Shown in pieces: positions 56,630 to 63,837 of a stretch of 64,000 bases of DNA. A model generated the notes under the pieces. It did not search any database. It saw nothing but the letters and a program-made list of their open reading frames with translations, and was not told where the DNA came from. This stretch comes from an uncultured Gammaproteobacteria bacterium. GTDB lineage: Bacteria; Pseudomonadota; Gammaproteobacteria; Steroidobacterales; GCA-2729495. The position numbers and the translations under genes were made by a program. The stretch covers positions 89,042 through 153,041 of the forward strand of contig CAKZWQ010000005.1 in the NCBI GenBank assembly GCA_937921935.1, in the 5' to 3' direction. How positions within the stretch are numbered: the stretch's first letter is position 1; every line of letters begins with the position of its first letter.

Positions 56630-56658
56630 AAAATGCAATCATAGATTGTTCATGTCAA
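56630..56658 (-). promoter_or_regulatory. Promoter of the hydroxylase-crtZ unit with perfect TTGACA
   Basis: On the minus strand TTGACA (56658-56653) is followed, after a 17-base spacer, by CATTTT (56635-56630). A perfect -35 with a weak -10 suggests an activated or repressor-controlled promoter. It lies 29 bases before the hydroxylase ATG. Confidence 0.4.
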
Positions 56659-56703
56659 CGGCGTCATGCGCAAGTTGTCTGAATCTCGATACAGGGGCGG
56701 CAG

Positions 56704-57801
56704 GTGCAGGCAGGGGCCGAACTGGCAATCATTGTTCCGACCTATGAAGAGGCGGCCAACATGCCGGAGCTTGTGCGGCGTCTGGACGCCTGTTTGAAGG
56801 GCGTGCAATGGGAGTTGATCATCGTCGATGATGATTCCGCCGATGGCACCGCCAGGATCGTACGTGAACTGGGGCGCACCGACGGACGGGTCCGTTGCCT
56901 CCAGCGCCTGGGTCGCCGTGGGCTTTCATCGGCCTGCGTCGAGGGCATGCTGGCCACAACGGCCCCTTTTCTAGCCGTTATGGATGGTGACCTGCAGCAC
57001 GATGAGTCCCTTTTGCCGGCGATGCTGGCAGCGCTTCGTCAGGAAGGCCTGGATGTAGTGATTGGCAGTCGCTATGTGCCGGGGGGCAGTAGTGCCGGGC
57101 TGCAGGGTCAGCGCGTCTCCATGAGCCGTGTGGCGGCGAGTCTTAGCCGGCCTTTGATTCCGGAAGACTTGAATGACCCCATGAGCGGCTTCTTTATGTT
57201 GCGCCGGCAGGTGTTTGACAGCACGGTACGTCGACTATCGGGAATTGGCTTCAAGATTTTGGTCGATTTTTTCGCCTCGGCTGAGCATCCTTTGCACTTC
57301 CGCGAGTTGCCCTATCAGTTTCGCAGCCGGTATGCCGGTGAAAGCAAGCTGGATGCCCATGCGGTCTGGGACTACGGCATGCTGCTGCTGGATAAATTTG
57401 CGGGCCGCTTTGTATCGCCGCGCCTGTTGGTCTTTCTGTGCATAGGTGGGCTGGGCGTCTTGGTGCATTTTGCCGTGCTTGCTACGCTGTTCCGCGGTCT
57501 TGGCGTGAGCTTTGTCTGGAGCCAGGCGACGGCGACTTTGGTCGCAATGACCGGCAATTACGCGCTTAATAACGAAATTACCTACCGGGATCTGCGCTTG
57601 CGGGGCTGGCAGTGGCTGCGTGGCTGGTCCACCTTCGTCCTGGCCTGCGGCATTGGCGCCCTGGCTAATGTGGGTGTTGCGCAATATGTATTTGATCAGG
57701 AGGCTGCCTGGGCTCTGGCAGGGCTCGCCGGCATCCTGGTTGGCGCCATTTGGAACTACGTGATTACCCTGGTCTACACCTGGCGAGGCGCGGCACATTG
57801 A
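56704..57801 (+). CDS. Polyprenyl-phosphate sugar synthase (GT2) fused to GtrA membrane domain
   Basis: A 365-residue protein from GTG 56704. The N-terminal 240 residues are a dolichol-phosphate mannose synthase-type GT2: AIIVPTYEEAANMPELVRRL, IIVDDDSADGT, and MDGDLQHDESLLPAM with its metal-binding DxD. The C-terminal 120 residues form a GtrA-like four-helix membrane domain beginning PRLLVFLCIGGLGVLVHF. It should load a sugar onto a polyprenyl phosphate and help flip it, supplying the GT39-like enzyme encoded next. The stop overlaps the TTG of that gene. Confidence 0.9.
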   Translation: MQAGAELAIIVPTYEEAANMPELVRRLDACLKGVQWELIIVDDDSADGTARIVRELGRTDGRVRCLQRLGRRGLSSACVEGMLATTAPFLAVMDGDLQHDESLLPAMLAALRQEGLDVVIGSRYVPGGSSAGLQGQRVSMSRVAASLSRPLIPEDLNDPMSGFFMLRRQVFDSTVRRLSGIGFKILVDFFASAEHPLHFRELPYQFRSRYAGESKLDAHAVWDYGMLLLDKFAGRFVSPRLLVFLCIGGLGVLVHFAVLATLFRGLGVSFVWSQATATLVAMTGNYALNNEITYRDLRLRGWQWLRGWSTFVLACGIGALANVGVAQYVFDQEAAWALAGLAGILVGAIWNYVITLVYTWRGAAH

Positions 57802-59327
57802 CGCGGGAGGATTCGCCCCCCTCCCTGGTCATCTTTGGGTTCGTCGTCGCGGCAAAAGCCGGCATCCTCCTGCTTGCCGGCACTCGCTACGGCTTCATGT
57901 CCGACGAACTGTATTTTCTGGATGCGGCCGCAAGGCCAGCTTCGGGGTATGTGGATTTTCCACCGCTTTTACCCTGGCTATTGGCTTTGTTCGGCCGGTT
58001 AGGTCTGGACTCACTTTTTGTCCTGCGGGCGCTTGCTGCCGCGGTCGGAGCACTGGTGGTCTGCGCGAGTGCAGACCTGTGTCGGATTCTGGGCGGGCGC
58101 ACCTGGGCCTGCTGGTTGGTTGCCCTGGTGTTTCTCTTCGCACCGGGTTTTCTGTCGGTCCAGTCCATCCTGACCATGAACGTCCTCGATCAGCTCTGGT
58201 GGACAATGGCACTTTGGCTGGCAGCCCGACATCTACAGAGCCGGCGCCCGCTCTTTATGCTGTTGCTCGGCCTGGTTCTCGGGCTGGGGATGCTGACCAA
58301 GTTATCCATTCTTGCGTTGTGTGCTGCGCTCCCCTTGGCCTGGCTGCTCTGGGAGCGGGACATTTTTCGTGCGGCAAGTACCTGGTTGGCGGCCCTGCTG
58401 GCATGTGGCCTGATCGCTCCCTTTGTGGCGTGGCAAGTGGCTAACGACTGGCCCTTTTTTGAATTCATTTCGGCCTATAACAGTACATCGCCCAACGCCC
58501 TGGTTCTGCGAAACCCTGCCCTCGGACTATTACTGACCATGAATCCCGGCTACGCCGTGATCTGGGGTGTGGGCTCGGTCTATGCATTACTCTCGCCCGA
58601 TCGTGTGATGAAGGTATTGGGTACTGCGGTATGGCTGTGCCTTAGCTTGTACATCGGGGCAGGCGTCAAGTTCTATTTTGCCGTGCCGGCCCTCGGCTTT
58701 TTTAGTATTGCGGGTGCGCTGTTCTGGCAGCGGCAACTGGCGGCGGGACGACCCGTATGGCGCTGGGCGTTGATGGGGCTAGCGGTTTCGGGGGTTCTGG
58801 CTGTGCCAGGTGCAGCACCGGTTTTGCCAGAAGCCCGCCTGCAACAGCTAACGCGGTTCTTGCGTGATAGCGAGCAGGCCTACCCGGGGCGGGAAGCGGC
58901 AGATCTGGAACGCTACTTTCCACACTTTGCAGAAATGCATGGCTGGCCGGAGCTGGTTGATCTGGTTGCAAACGAGTGGGGGCAGTTGCCCCCTGCCAGA
59001 CGAGAAGGGGCCGTGCTGATGGCTTCGCACTATGGCCAGGCCGGTGCGTTGAACCAGCTGGACGGCTCGCAGAGATTGCCCCAGGCCCATAGCCGACACA
59101 TGAACTATCACCTATGGTCCGAGGGGCTGGCCTACGAGCAGGGGCTTTTCGTTGGCTTCGAGTCGGCTGAACTTCTGCTGCTGTTCGAAACGGTTGAGGA
59201 GCTTGCCCGGTTTGATTGCCAGGCTTGCATGGCTCGCGAGCGTGGCCTGCAGTTACATTACGTGGCGAACCCACGTTTACCGTCAGATCAACTACGCGAT
59301 CGGTTGCGCCGCTACGATTTTTTCTGA
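57798..59327 (+). CDS. GT39/ArnT-like membrane glycosyltransferase
   Basis: A 509-residue polytopic protein from TTG 57798 in the overlap ATTGA with the preceding stop. The periplasmic catalytic loop GTRYGFMSDELYFLDAA carries the conserved acidic pair, and GYVDFPPLLPWLLALFGRLG matches the PMT_2/GT39 family. There are about 10 membrane segments to residue 350. A soluble C-terminal part of about 150 residues contains YFPHFAEMHGWPELVDL. It uses polyprenyl-phosphate sugars as donors. The acceptor (lipid A, protein, carotenoid-linked lipid or polysaccharide) is unknown. Confidence 0.88.
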   Translation: MTREDSPPSLVIFGFVVAAKAGILLLAGTRYGFMSDELYFLDAAARPASGYVDFPPLLPWLLALFGRLGLDSLFVLRALAAAVGALVVCASADLCRILGGRTWACWLVALVFLFAPGFLSVQSILTMNVLDQLWWTMALWLAARHLQSRRPLFMLLLGLVLGLGMLTKLSILALCAALPLAWLLWERDIFRAASTWLAALLACGLIAPFVAWQVANDWPFFEFISAYNSTSPNALVLRNPALGLLLTMNPGYAVIWGVGSVYALLSPDRVMKVLGTAVWLCLSLYIGAGVKFYFAVPALGFFSIAGALFWQRQLAAGRPVWRWALMGLAVSGVLAVPGAAPVLPEARLQQLTRFLRDSEQAYPGREAADLERYFPHFAEMHGWPELVDLVANEWGQLPPARREGAVLMASHYGQAGALNQLDGSQRLPQAHSRHMNYHLWSEGLAYEQGLFVGFESAELLLLFETVEELARFDCQACMARERGLQLHYVANPRLPSDQLRDRLRRYDFF

Positions 59328-59342
59328 CCCGGGCAAAAAAAA

Positions 59343-59909
59343 TCAGCCAAAAGGGCAGCTTGGTTCCTTCTCCACCAGGTCAAAAACAAACAGGAACTTT
59401 GCCATGCCGCACAGTATGGCCATTATCATGCCCAGCTCATACAGTTCTCCGTCACTGAAGTGGGGGTGGAGGCGCGCATACAAGGGGGGTGTCAGGCGCC
59501 CGTTGGCGTTGGTCAGGGCCATGGCATCGGCCAGAGCCAGGATGGCGCGTTCCGGCTCACTGAACGGGCCGGTCTCATAGTCCGGCAAGGCATCCAGTTC
59601 GGCTTCCGTCAGGCCCGCAGCCAGTGCCTGTGCCCTGTCGCCTTTGTTGCAGAAGGCGCATCCATGCAGATTGGCCAGGCGCAGCCGCGCGAGTTCCAGA
59701 ATACGGCGTGGCAGCCGGCTGCCATAAAAACGCTCCTCATAAAAACTTTTGAGATACCAGCGAAAGCTATCGGGATCATTGCCGGAGACCTCAATGAAGG
59801 TAGCATCGCCCGTGACTTGTGCTGCGTTATCCCAGACTGCCTGCATATCCGGCGGGAGTTCGACGCGTGGGATTTTGCGCAACAGAGGTTCAGGCTGGGA
59901 CATGGACAT
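59343..59909 (-). CDS. Carboxymuconolactone decarboxylase/AhpD-like protein
   Basis: A 188-residue helical protein of the CMD family. The redox motif region is LANLHGCAFCNKGDRAQ (CxxC), as in AhpD-type or peroxidase-related proteins, followed by LDALPDYETGPFSEPERAIL. No His after the CxxC as in classic AhpD; Asp takes a nearby place. It is cytoplasmic and may be a peroxidase or a decarboxylase. It is tail to tail with the GT39 gene, with a poly-A/T stretch between. Confidence 0.85.
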   Translation of the reverse strand: MSMSQPEPLLRKIPRVELPPDMQAVWDNAAQVTGDATFIEVSGNDPDSFRWYLKSFYEERFYGSRLPRRILELARLRLANLHGCAFCNKGDRAQALAAGLTEAELDALPDYETGPFSEPERAILALADAMALTNANGRLTPPLYARLHPHFSDGELYELGMIMAILCGMAKFLFVFDLVEKEPSCPFG

Positions 59910-59935
59910 TCTCCGGTAAATTGGCTGGGTACAGT

Positions 59936-60637
59936 CTAGAGCCTGCTGTCAGAAACCGCATGGGTCCGCCGCCGACGGCGGGCCCATGCGCCTGTGCAGC
60001 CGAGGGCCGAGCCCAGTAGCCAGGCGGCGCCAGGTAACGGTACCGTGGTCAGTTCAGTCCTGCCTGCCGCACCGGGAGAGCCAAAGTTATCGAGTAACAG
60101 GGAGGCAACTGCGGCTTGATAGTTAGTCCCTGCGACGGGTCCGGCGGCGGCACTGAGACTGGCTGCCACCCTGACCAGTTCATGGGCAACGCCGGCACCA
60201 AAGAAATCGCCATCAGTGTAGGTGAGTCGGAAAATTTCCGCGCCGTCGCTTTGGCTCAGAACCACCTCATCGTCCCCGTTGGTCAGAGCCAGCGCATTGC
60301 CATAGTTGAAGTCCACGTCAAAGCCCAGGGCAGTGCCGTTGCCGTTGCTGAAAACCGCAAATTCACCGGCGCCGATACTGAGTGAGTCCACAACAAACTC
60401 ATTACTGCCGTCATCCCGCACCACCAGTCCAGTCAGGTCGACTGCTTGGCTGCGGCGATTAAAGATCTCAAAGTATTCTGCTTCTGTATCGGCGGCCCCG
60501 ACGGGGTTAGCCAGATACTCGGTAATCACCAGGTCGCCCGGGGCCAGGTCAGCGATTCCCAGGGCCAGGGTGGCAGATGTGAAGCCGTGACTCGCCAGCA
60601 GGGCGGTCAGGGCAAGCTTGGGGTAGGAAATGGGCAT
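59936..60637 (-). CDS. VPLPA-CTERM sorted protein with lamin-tail domain
   Basis: A 233-residue secreted protein from ATG 60637 (GGAG seven bases upstream). Signal peptide SYPKLALTALLASHGFTSATLA. A lamin-tail-like beta domain follows, with LVITEYLANPVGAADTEAEYFEIFN and the DLTGLVVRDDGS pattern. The C-terminal sorting signal is VPLPGAAWLLGSALG then a hydrophobic helix and ARRRRR, the VPLPA variant of PEP-CTERM. Such tails are processed by an exosortase, not present in this window. It is likely anchored and then released to the surface or extracellular matrix. Confidence 0.87.
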   Translation of the reverse strand: MPISYPKLALTALLASHGFTSATLALGIADLAPGDLVITEYLANPVGAADTEAEYFEIFNRRSQAVDLTGLVVRDDGSNEFVVDSLSIGAGEFAVFSNGNGTALGFDVDFNYGNALALTNGDDEVVLSQSDGAEIFRLTYTDGDFFGAGVAHELVRVAASLSAAAGPVAGTNYQAAVASLLLDNFGSPGAAGRTELTTVPLPGAAWLLGSALGCTGAWARRRRRTHAVSDSRL

Positions 60638-60800
60638 GCTTGTGTCTCCGGCTATAGAGGGCCGCGACGCGAAATGCGTCACGTGCATCCATCCTTACCG
60701 GGAGACAGGGAGCAGGCGAGTCCCTAAAGCCGCGTGTTTAGCCCGATTCTCGTTGACTGCGCCGATAGCCGCGGCAGTAGATAAGACCAATAAAGCTAAA

Positions 60801-61076
60801 TCAAGAGGTGGCCATGAACCAGAATTCGTAGGCACTGCGTTGCACGCCGCGACGGGCGACCCATTCGAAGCCGATGAAGGCCGCGGTAAATACGGCGGCC
60901 GCCAGGGTTGCGCCGATTTTCCCCAGCACGCTTCCAGGCCAGGCCGACACGCAGACCAGGCAGCAGGTGACAAGAAAAGCCAGGCTGTAGGCATTCAGAG
61001 CAATGAGATAGTTGGGTGGGCGCTGGAAGTAATGATTGATCCAGAAGGCGCTGGCGCCCAGGAAGGTGATCAGCAA
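60801..61076 (-). CDS. Small membrane protein, possibly the distal part of an interrupted gene
   Basis: 91 residues from TTG 61076, with three hydrophobic segments (LLITFLGASAFWIN, YLIALNAYSLAFLVTCCLVCVSA, IGATLAAAVFTAAFIGF). The frame stays open 13 codons further upstream to a TGA, on the other side of which the same frame continues as a 31-codon ORF with its own ATG. It is unclear whether it is an independent gene or the body of a protein broken by a nonsense codon. Family unknown. Confidence 0.5.
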   Translation of the reverse strand: MLITFLGASAFWINHYFQRPPNYLIALNAYSLAFLVTCCLVCVSAWPGSVLGKIGATLAAAVFTAAFIGFEWVARRGVQRSAYEFWFMATS

Positions 61077-61115
61077 GTACTTCCACTCAGGTAAGGGGAC
61101 TTTAAGTCTCCGCTC

Positions 61116-61211
61116 TCAAAGCAACACCAGAAAGGCATAGATCAGCCGGGTGCCGTAAACCAGTTCATGGAAAGTGACATGGCCTTGCCAGGCTGGGTCG
61201 ACAGTGATCAT
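61116..61211 (-). CDS. 31-residue ORF in frame with downstream membrane ORF, separated by UGA
   Basis: ATG 61211 opens MITVDPAWQGHVTFHELV and ends with a hydrophobic TRLIYAFLVLL then TGA. The next codons in the same frame (ERRLKVPLPEWKYLL) continue into the ORF at 60801-61076, so a single protein of about 135 residues would result if the TGA were read through or were mutational. No ribosome site is apparent at the ATG. It is either a pseudogene start or a microprotein. Confidence 0.35.
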   Translation of the reverse strand: MITVDPAWQGHVTFHELVYGTRLIYAFLVLL

Positions 61212-61269
61212 GGTCTTTGGCTATTGCTCGTTGAGAATCAGCAGACAAGCAAAAGGCTTGCGCGGGCAA

Positions 61270-62040
61270 TCAGGGGAGTCCTGCGGCCTTTGCTGGCGGC
61301 TTTCTAAATACCAGAAAATGCTGTTGCGGCAGGAAATCGCGATTTGCTTCCCACTCCAGGCCAACGGCTGCCATTTCTGCGATGGCTTGCGCTGCTGTCA
61401 TCTTGTGCAAGAGCTTGATGGGTACGGTGGGATCTTCACCGCGATATTCGATCAGTACCACCTGACCGCCGGGCTTCAGGCCAGCCACGATGCCCAGCAT
61501 GACCTCGCGCGGGTGAGAAAACTCATGGTAAGCGTCGACCATCAGCACCAGGTCTACGCTGCCTGCCGGCAGGCGCGGGTCAGCCTCGGACGCGAGGATC
61601 ATATCGACATTGTCGAGTTCCTCCGCGGCGACGCGGTCGGCAATGATGCCCAGCATTTCCGGTTGAATATCTACCGCTAACACCCGGCCCTCACGGCCAA
61701 CCTGCCGCGCCATGGGCAGGGTGAAATAACCGGTGCCCGCACCGATATCCGCGGCCGTGTCACCGGGCTCCAGACCGAGTCCCTCGATCAGCAGGTCGGT
61801 GCGTTCTTCGCGTTCCCGGCTGGGGCGTTCTAGCCAGCCGGCACCCAGGTGCCCCATGACATGAGAGATTTCCCGGCCCATATAGAACTTGCCGATACCG
61901 TCGCGGCTGGCCGCCCGGAACTCGTAGTTGTCACTGCTTGTCTGAGCCGCGTCAGGCGGCGCCTCGCGAGCGCAGGCGGCAGTCAGGCTCAGCACCGCGA
62001 AGCTGAAAAACAGAGTCTTGAGCAGGCTGCTTGTACGCAT
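61270..62040 (-). CDS. Predicted lipoprotein with class I SAM-methyltransferase fold
   Basis: A 256-residue protein. The N-terminus MRTSSLLKTLFFSFAVLSLTAACAREA is a lipoprotein signal with Cys in a LTAAC lipobox. A full Rossmann methyltransferase follows: motif I DIGAGTGYFTLPMAR, acidic LAVDIQPEMLG, motif III-like VDLVLMVDAYHEF, and GGQVVLIEYRG. Secretion is odd because SAM is not expected in the periplasm. Related lipid-anchored methyltransferase-fold proteins exist in many Gram-negatives without known function. It is transcribed toward the small membrane ORFs. Confidence 0.82.
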   Translation of the reverse strand: MRTSSLLKTLFFSFAVLSLTAACAREAPPDAAQTSSDNYEFRAASRDGIGKFYMGREISHVMGHLGAGWLERPSREREERTDLLIEGLGLEPGDTAADIGAGTGYFTLPMARQVGREGRVLAVDIQPEMLGIIADRVAAEELDNVDMILASEADPRLPAGSVDLVLMVDAYHEFSHPREVMLGIVAGLKPGGQVVLIEYRGEDPTVPIKLLHKMTAAQAIAEMAAVGLEWEANRDFLPQQHFLVFRKPPAKAAGLP

Positions 62041-62222
62041 GGGGATCCCTCCTGTGAGACAAAGGTTTCGCCGGGCCTGCCGGCCACGGATTCACGGGCG
62101 CCGCGATATGGCGTGCCGGTATCAGCAAAGCATCAGCTTTCCCTCAGGGCTTCGCGGCCCGGATTCTCAATACTGCTCCGCAACGACAAGGGCTGCCATG
62201 TAGCGGCAACAGGAGCCGGAAA

Positions 62223-62483
62223 ATGAGTTCTGAAAAGCATTCAAAATATAATGAAAACAAAATGTTAGCAGCTTTCTTGGCTGCAGGGCTAGCGGTCTTC
62301 CTGAGCGCCGGCACCACGGGCGCCGCCCAGGACTGGCAAGCTGGCATCCAGTTGGGATCTGCTGACCAGGCCTCGATTGCTGCGCCGGAGGCTGTTGCTC
62401 CTAAGGCCGGCAGGAAAGTCGCCCGGGCCTTCATGGGCGGCCGCCAAAGCACTTGGACTGGTTTGCTGAGCAAACTGCGTTAG
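62223..62483 (+). CDS. Small exported protein of unknown function
   Basis: An 86-residue ORF with AGGAG seven bases before ATG. Basic start SSEKHSKYNENKM, then a hydrophobic signal-like helix AAFLAAGLAVFLSAGTTGAA with a possible cleavage after GAA-QDW, then an Ala/Lys-rich tail ending FMGGRQSTWTGLLSKLR. No family recognised. It diverges from the lipoprotein methyltransferase gene. The good ribosome site and signal sequence favour a real gene. Confidence 0.5.
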   Translation: MSSEKHSKYNENKMLAAFLAAGLAVFLSAGTTGAAQDWQAGIQLGSADQASIAAPEAVAPKAGRKVARAFMGGRQSTWTGLLSKLR

Positions 62484-62853
62484 GCAGGTCGGGACCTGAG
62501 CCGGTCTTCTCGCCACACCCTAGGCAGGACCTTTGCCGACGTTCGCCAGGACAGCCGGCTGGACGCGCTCCGGTCGGAGCTCCCGGCAGAGCCTGCCGTG
62601 GAGTCGTGGTTGCTTTGACGGGTCGGGTCGGTGCAGTCGACGAGTATCGCTGCGACCATTTGAGTGATTAATTCAGCCCCTGTTAGTCTGGTTTCGGGAT
62701 TAGCTCAGCCATGCCTGCGCCCGGTTTTGGCCAGCTATCGTAGCTCGCTTTCTCCGCCAGCGCCGAGGATGTGTCAGCGACAGCGGCAGAAGCCTTACAC
62801 TGCCGCCAGCCGACATTAAATCGGCTGGACTCAATTTTGGCAGGCAAGGTACC
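62484..62853. other. 370-base gap before the UbiA-family gene
   Basis: I see no gene here. It contains a perfect 8-bp inverted repeat at 62806-62828 (see next entry) and a possible CTTACA-N17-TAAATC promoter ending in the loop of that repeat. GC-rich, with many short frames in all directions that are chance frames. Confidence 0.45.
62806..62828 (+). repeat. Inverted repeat in the leader of the UbiA-family gene
   Basis: CCAGCCGA (62806-62813) and TCGGCTGG (62821-62828) are perfect complements around the AT-rich loop CATTAAA. They end 25 bases before the GTG start and are followed by ACTCAATTTT. This could be an operator dyad or an attenuator hairpin. Confidence 0.5.
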
Positions 62854-63837
62854 GTGCAGACTCCAGAACCAAAATTTGTTGCCGTCAGCGAACCGAATGT
62901 CAGTGCTTTTGGCGGCCCGGGCATCGGGCCGTCGCTGCGCCGGGCCTGGTTTGCGACGCGACCACAATTTCTTACGGCCTCGGCATTGCCGGTCATCCTG
63001 GGCACCGTCTGGGGCGCCCGACAATCGGGTAGTTTCGACCCGGTCAGTTTTCTGCTGGCTTTGCTTGGCGTAGCCCTGCTGCATGCGGCGAGCAATGTCT
63101 GGAATGATGTGGGCGACGAGCAATGCGGTACCGACGGCCAGAATAACGACCGTATTTATCCCTTTACCGGCGGCTCCCGTTTTATCCAGAACGGTGTGCT
63201 CAGCCTGGCGCAGATGACCCGTCTGAGCTTGTTGCTGGCCGCGGGTGCCAGCGTGGTCGGTATCTTGCTGATCTGGCTGCACGGCTGGCCCATCCTGGTC
63301 CTGGGTGCTCTGGGAGGCGCGATCGGTGGCTTGTACTCCTGGCCCCGGGTTCAGCTGGCAGGCCTGGGCCTGGGCGAAATTGCCGTGGCCCTGACATTCG
63401 GTGTCCTGCCCGTCTGCGGGGCTGCCTGGCTGCAGCAGGGCAGCCTGGATCCCCTGACCCTGTTTGTCGGCCTGCCGGTAGCGGGCTGGGTGGCAGCGGT
63501 GCTGCTGATTAACGAGATCCCCGATTGTGAGGCTGATGCGCGCGTCGGCAAGCGAACCCTGCCCGTGCGAATTGGGCTGGCGTGGACCGGGATGCTGTAC
63601 GCCTGCCTGCAATGCAGTGCGCTATTGAGTGTCGTAATCTGGCAGCAGCGCCTTGGCCTGTCAGCCTGGCCCTTGGCTTGGTTCGCCTTGCTGCTTGGTG
63701 TTGGCCTGATGCTGGGTTATCGCCTTGCGGCGCGGCTGCCGGGGCTACCCCTGATGATTCGCCTGACCTTGTCGATTCACGCCGCAGGCTGCTTGGGTCT
63801 TGTCGCCTGGATCATGCTGGCTGATCCGCGGCTTTAG
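62854..63837 (+). CDS. UbiA-family prenyltransferase (MenA-like)
   Basis: A 327-residue integral membrane prenyltransferase from GTG 62854. The first Asp-rich motif is NVWNDVGDEQCGTDGQNNDR and the second is NEIPDCEADARVGKRTLPVR, with about eight membrane segments. It is close to MenA-type 1,4-dihydroxy-2-naphthoate prenyltransferases in the motif order, but the aromatic acceptor cannot be determined and no other menaquinone gene is in the window. It could also prenylate another quinone or lipid precursor. The 3' end overlaps the convergent partial gene by four bases. Confidence 0.87.
   Translation: MQTPEPKFVAVSEPNVSAFGGPGIGPSLRRAWFATRPQFLTASALPVILGTVWGARQSGSFDPVSFLLALLGVALLHAASNVWNDVGDEQCGTDGQNNDRIYPFTGGSRFIQNGVLSLAQMTRLSLLLAAGASVVGILLIWLHGWPILVLGALGGAIGGLYSWPRVQLAGLGLGEIAVALTFGVLPVCGAAWLQQGSLDPLTLFVGLPVAGWVAAVLLINEIPDCEADARVGKRTLPVRIGLAWTGMLYACLQCSALLSVVIWQQRLGLSAWPLAWFALLLGVGLMLGYRLAARLPGLPLMIRLTLSIHAAGCLGLVAWIMLADPRL

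Noticed and set aside
56602..56703. CarH/LitR light-repressor operator before the hydroxylase-crtZ unit
   Set aside because: Only a loose TTG-N7-CAA symmetry is visible; no match to a known light-regulator box, and no such regulator gene in the window.
60630..61094. A 154-codon plus-strand ORF over the small membrane gene
   Set aside because: No domain, no ribosome site, and composition of a shadow of the minus-strand membrane ORF.
60801..61211. UGA decoded as selenocysteine in the split membrane ORF
   Set aside because: No SECIS-like hairpin placed after the UGA, no selenoprotein similarity, and hydrophobic membrane proteins are not typical selenoproteins.
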